Shown here in pieces: positions 60,201-64,000 of a DNA stretch of 64,000 nt; the first letter of the stretch is position 1; the number at the start of each line of letters is the position of its first letter. A model generated the notes under the pieces. It was given only the letters and a program-made list of their open reading frames with translations, was not told the origin of the DNA and ran no database searches. Source of the DNA: Rhynchonema sp. JSB1_4 (lineage: Eukaryota; Nematoda; Chromadorea; Monhysterida; Xyalidae); assembly GCA_030248065.1 (NCBI GenBank), contig JASAMV010004886.1:26023-90022 (forward strand). The letters run 5' to 3'. A program made the position numbers and the translations under genes.

Positions 60201-62399
60201 TGTTTTGACAGGCGCGGGTGGCACACCAGGCCATAATCAGCGCGATTTCACCAGATATCACGCACACACGTTCCAAAAAAAGCGAGAGCAGATATTGTTC
60301 CCCCATGAAACATCACTGTACCTATGCAGTCAAAGCCTAACGTATGTGCTGATTTTAGGTGGCTGTCGAGGCGTTCGAGAACATGCGCACCGTCCAATCA
60401 CTGACACGCGAACGTGAATTCAATGAACAGTTCGAATCGCATCTGATCAAACCGTTCAAACAGGCAAAACGCGAGGCACATGTTCAGGTCAGCTGATCAC
60501 AGTCATAATCCAGGTAAAACTGGACCGATGAATGTGTTTCATGCCAAGCCTTCAAAAAGATCTCGTTCTTTACTATGCAGGCCCTGGCGTATGGCTTTGC
60601 GATCGGCATCTACTACTGGATGTACGCCGCATCATTCAGTTTCGCCGCGTGGCTCGTCGAGAATCAGTACATGAACTCGGTGGATGTGTTCAAGTGAGTT
60701 TTTTGTTATCAATGAATCGATATGGCCTATCAAATCAGTAAATCAATTCCACATTCAGAGTATTCTTCGGAGTGAACTTCTCAACGATGATGTTGGCTGA
60801 AGCGACGTCGTACTTCCCCGAGTACTTCAAAGCCAAATTCGCTGCCGGATTGATATTCAAGATGTTGGACGAACGACCGAGAATCGACAGCTTTATGACC
60901 ACAGGACTGAAGCCGGTCATTCGCTTCATTTTTGCCCGGTTTAATCAATTTTGTCAATATTCGATGTTTCAGGCTCTCACAGGCACGGTGCAATTCAATG
61001 ACGTCGAATTCTCGTATCCAACGCGTCCCGACATCGAGGTAATGCGTGGACTGAACATACAGGTCGAGAAAGGTACGTTGCATGCGCATAGTTGATGTTT
61101 CAAGTCTTTTGTTATTGAGTAAATCTTGAAAAATATTTTACGTGGATGAGATACTACGCGAGGCGACTTCTCAGGTCACACATTGGCGTTGGTGGGTCCA
61201 TCTGGGTGTGGCAAGTCGACCGTGGTCAGTCTGATCGAACGATTCTACGATCCATTGGCTGGCAGAGTCGTAAGTTCAACGACATGACATGCGCACGAAC
61301 TACCGTAATCCGATCTACCGTAACACGCCCACAGATGATGGACGACTACGACAATCGCACCCTCAACGTCGGCTATCTCCGCAATCAGATTGCGTTGGTG
61401 TCGCAGGAGCCAGTGCTATTCGACTGCTCAATCGCAGAGAATATTGCCTACGGACTGGAGAACATCAACGAGGATCAGATATTCCAAGCCGCTCAATTGG
61501 CCAATATTCACAAGTTCATCAGTGAACTGCCTGATGTGAGTAGTTTCAAAATCGCCAGGGTGATCGGACATCTGAGTTTGGTCTTTGGTCTGTGACTTTC
61601 TGAGCAGATTTCGAGAACATGGGTTGAGATCTGCGGCGAAAGTGAATTTCGATACATCAGCAATTTAAAAACTGTCAACGTGACCACACAGGTCCGACTT
61701 GCTCACCAAGTCAGACTTTGTTGGACCAACAGTTTTGGTTGAAAAAGCAATGCTCCACCACACTGCACCACCCACATTGCAGGGCTACCAAACGCGAGTA
61801 GGCGAGAAAGGCACCCAACTATCTGGCGGTCAGAAACAACGCGTTGCCATCGCTCGTGCATTAGTGCGTGACCCAAAAGTACTGTTGCTGGACGAAGCAA
61901 CGAGTGCACTCGACACCGAGAGTGAAAAGGTGATGAACAAGCAGTCTGTTCTGTCCTCTTTATGGTCAGATGAACTACACCCGGCATTTTCGGTAACAGA
62001 ACAAATATGCTGCTAATTGAGTGCCATTAGGAGGCAGCAACAGCCATAGTCATGCATGAGCTCCATTGAAACATCACTAAAATGGGCAGTATCAACCAAT
62101 ATGGATGAAACATCACCCCACCACATTGCATGCAACAGATCGTGCAAGAAGCACTGGACCGTGCACGCGAGGGTCGCACCAGCATCATCATTGCACACCG
62201 ACTGTCAACCGTGCAGAATGCGGACACAATTGCGGTGATTAGAAGTGGCAGGGTCATTGAAAAAGGTGAACGTTTGAAAGACCAGAGAATACAAATTAAA
62301 AAGATCAAAATATATGCAATTCATTCAGGTACGCACGACGAGCTGGTTGCACTGAAAGGCGCCTATTTCGATTTGACACAGAAGCAACAGCTCAAATAG
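54219..62399 (+). CDS. P-glycoprotein-type ABC transporter Pgp-B (ABCB full transporter)
   Basis: Thirty exons, 1331 aa: 54219-54361, 54629-54713, 54793-54965, 55026-55098, 55184-55317, 55386-55557, 55815-55939, 55998-56145, 56505-56642, 56714-56824, 56901-57026, 57094-57168, 57242-57370, 57437-57607, 57968-58063, 58125-58242, 58306-58477, 58729-58927, 59224-59325, 59393-59554, 59845-60048, 60359-60487, 60581-60693, 60759-60915, 60973-61072, 61175-61269, 61335-61535, 61783-61929, 62139-62265, 62329-62399. The N-terminus MGSFFSKG could be myristoylated and is followed by an ERLL dileucine. NBD1 has [25 protein letters not shown] and IAHRLST; NBD2 has [25 protein letters not shown] and IAHRLST. 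The linker is Arg/Ser-rich ([11 protein letters not shown]), a likely kinase target. The donor at 57027 is GC. Many exon lengths equal those of Pgp-A. Probable role: ATP-driven efflux at the plasma membrane. Confidence 0.94.
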
Positions 62400-62537
62400 A
62401 ACAGTTTTGAGTTTATTGCAAAAAACTCAACGCGTGGTTAGAATATGAATAATTACGTTAGGCACATTTGTGTGGAATAAGTTATTGGATTGATCAGTTC
62501 ACTAGCGTGTGGGAATGGCTTGGTCTGATTTCGAATG

Positions 62538-62543
62538 AATAAA
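62538..62543 (+). other. Candidate poly(A) signal of Pgp-B
   Basis: AATAAA lies 138 nt after the Pgp-B stop codon. Distance and AT-rich context are suitable. Use is inferred. Confidence 0.5.
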
Positions 62544-62820
62544 CACATTTGGTAATATATCAAAAACCCGAACAAAAAAGTCACAAACTAAAAAAACTGA
62601 CAAAATATACGCGTGAGGCGCAAAAGCAATAAATACGCAGTTGATAATCGTGAAGCAGTAATGTTTTCGAACGCTTTTGACAGCATTTTGACAATTTAAA
62701 TCATAAGACGTGCTCGTAAACAAATCAAACAGCCATGCCAACTAATGCAATACGTCTAACAAAAATGAGATACAATATATAAATCGATAAACTGTCGGCA
62801 TCAGCGGAAAACAGTGATCA

Positions 62821-63058
62821 CAATATCAAACTCTGCCTGATCGTATCAGCGTGACGATACTCTTTCAACGACGTTGGCAATGGAGACAAGCTGGTGGTGC
62901 GGTCGCCCGACGCTGATTGTGAATGTACCGAAACCGACGGTGTATTCGAGTAATCGAACACTTCACTCTCACAGATCTCAGGTGTGCCCCGCAACAATGT
63001 TTCGACGTGATGCGATTTCAACGCTTTGTAATTCGGTTCGGGAGTCAGGTCCAATTGT
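62821..63058 (-). CDS. Possible terminal exon of an unidentified minus-strand gene
   Basis: A 79-codon open segment follows a good acceptor (polypyrimidine then CAG at 63059-63061). It runs to a stop, with a Ser/Thr-rich, hydrophilic sequence (SVSVHSQSASGDR, TTSLSPLPTSLKEY). I do not recognise it. Further upstream on the same strand, 63258-63320 and 63365-63460 look exon-like (a VAKRFSSQREN-type and a CECICNSTT-type peptide), but I cannot join them in one frame without doubt. A tail-to-tail arrangement with Pgp-B would fit the spacing. Confidence 0.3.
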
Positions 63059-63682
63059 TTGGTCTGAAAAGCAGGCTCCTTTTCGGAATTCACTATTGGT
63101 GCAATTTGCCTTTGTCTGTACCAAATTTATCGGGTGTAAATTGCCCCTGGAATTTCATTTCAAAAGAAAAGTGAAGCTCAAAGTGTAATATTGCAAGTTA
63201 TCGAACCGATGTAATTGTATTGCTCCTGTGGACATGCGCACCTGGTGTGGCCTTAATTTTCCGACTGGTCGGATGAGTTTTCACGTTGTGAACTGAATCG
63301 TTTGGCGACGTAATCACTGAAACAAACTAGTTCCAAGAAATAACAAACAAAACAGAATAACGTGGTTGAATTACAAATGCATTCACATTGGGGTTTGGTG
63401 CGCGCCACCATCGGAGTTTGACCTTCGCACGAAAATTCGTCGCTGTCGTTGTGCAATTCACCTAAAAATGATATTAATTTGGTCGAAATCACAACGTGCA
63501 TAATTTAAGTCGGTGTCGGTAGTTTCCAAAAAAGCGTCGGTGTCGGTCCACATGACCGATGCCGATCATCAGCAAAAATCCTGCTATTTGGGCGGGCTGT
63601 AAAATGGGCTTGATGATGATGATTCGTGGGCAGGCACGCCGCGCCAGTGTGGAACCCCACGGTACGGATTTCTACACAGAAG

Positions 63683-63745
63683 TTGTCATCATGTCTCTCG
63701 GCCCAATCTCTTTCTGTTGTTTGCGAAAACACCGTGTAGCAACTT
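63683..63745. repeat. Dispersed repeat also present at 13366-13436
   Basis: TCTCTCGGCCCAATCTCTTT and GCGAAAACAC..GTGTA blocks match the TCP11-like intron 7 element. Read on the minus strand both give a similar short peptide (ERDWAER), which is more likely chance carry-over than a gene. Confidence 0.6.
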
Positions 63746-63904
63746 GGAGACCATTATTCTGTGTAGAACAGATCCCCGTCCATTGTGTGATGTGTGCTGA
63801 CTGTGACAGGACTGTTTCTATTTCTATGCTACACTATGCCGAAATTCTAGTGAAAACGTGTAGTCTCCCTAATAAATTCGGCCACCCAGGGCCCGGTCCA
63901 CAGA

Positions 63905-64000
63905 AGCGGATTACATTAACCTTAACATTGACACTAACATTGACACTTACACTAACACTAACATTGACACTTACACTAACACTAACATTGACACTTACAC
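63905..64000 (+). repeat. Minisatellite of ACACTAAC/ACATTGAC units, running off the window
   Basis: A 24-bp period (CATTGACACTTACACTAACACTAA) made of degenerate hexamers repeats about three times before the window ends. Total length is unknown. Confidence 0.8.

Noticed and set aside
1..64000. Prokaryotic features (operons, CRISPR arrays, ribosome binding sites)
   Set aside because: All recognisable genes have spliceosomal introns and animal-type domains. Repeats are transposons, hexamer arrays or minisatellites without the spacer structure of CRISPR.

Overview
The window is eukaryotic nuclear DNA, almost certainly from a nematode. Every gene is split by many short introns (mostly about 45-100 nt, GT-AG with a few GC-AG). 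One gene is a typical cuticle collagen with an RxKR processing site. Receptor guanylyl cyclases and P-glycoproteins occur as paralogues, and variants of the nematode telomere unit TTAGGC are scattered internally. Species cannot be named. All exon coordinates are my own splice models, checked for reading phase across each junction; no transcript data were available.

Layout: 1-4582 (+) is the 3' part of a receptor-type guanylyl cyclase-like gene (GC1). 6063-11373 (+) is its complete tandem paralogue (GC2), with ANF-receptor domain, TM, kinase-homology and cyclase domains. 12498-17738 (-) is a TCP11-like gene. 17739-25195 has no convincing gene and is a transposon graveyard with up to four layers of nested hAT-like non-autonomous elements and TTAGGC-like arrays. 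25196-36725 (+) is a full P-glycoprotein (ABCB) transporter, Pgp-A. 37458-40303 (-) is a BTB-BACK-Kelch protein. 41003-45598 (+) is an OTUD3-like deubiquitinase. 46817-47669 (+) is the small acidic protein SMAP. 48044-50635 (-) is a divergent ionotropic glutamate receptor-like protein. 51482-53320 (+) is the cuticle collagen. 54219-62399 (+) is a second P-glycoprotein, Pgp-B. The tail holds possible exons of an unidentified minus-strand gene and a minisatellite at the right edge.

Functional picture: this is an ordinary mixed eukaryotic neighbourhood, not an operon or a single pathway. Kelch and OTUD3 are both ubiquitin-pathway genes and share a 0.7 kb divergent intergenic region. The two Pgp genes keep many identical exon lengths, so they are old duplicates with retained intron positions. 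The two cyclase genes are a younger tandem pair: all twelve shared exons that lie fully in the window have identical lengths.

Most interesting points: (1) both cyclase-like receptors have lost the two metal-binding aspartates and the catalytic asparagine of the cyclase domain, yet the domain is held nearly constant between paralogues against many silent changes, which suggests a selected pseudo-cyclase receptor; (2) stacked hAT-like elements with readable 8-bp target duplications; (3) a 10-mer, TGAAACATCA or its complement, seen about 15 times in introns between 27 and 62 kb, often just before 3' splice sites; (4) a 1.6 kb fold-back element in one intron of GC1 only.
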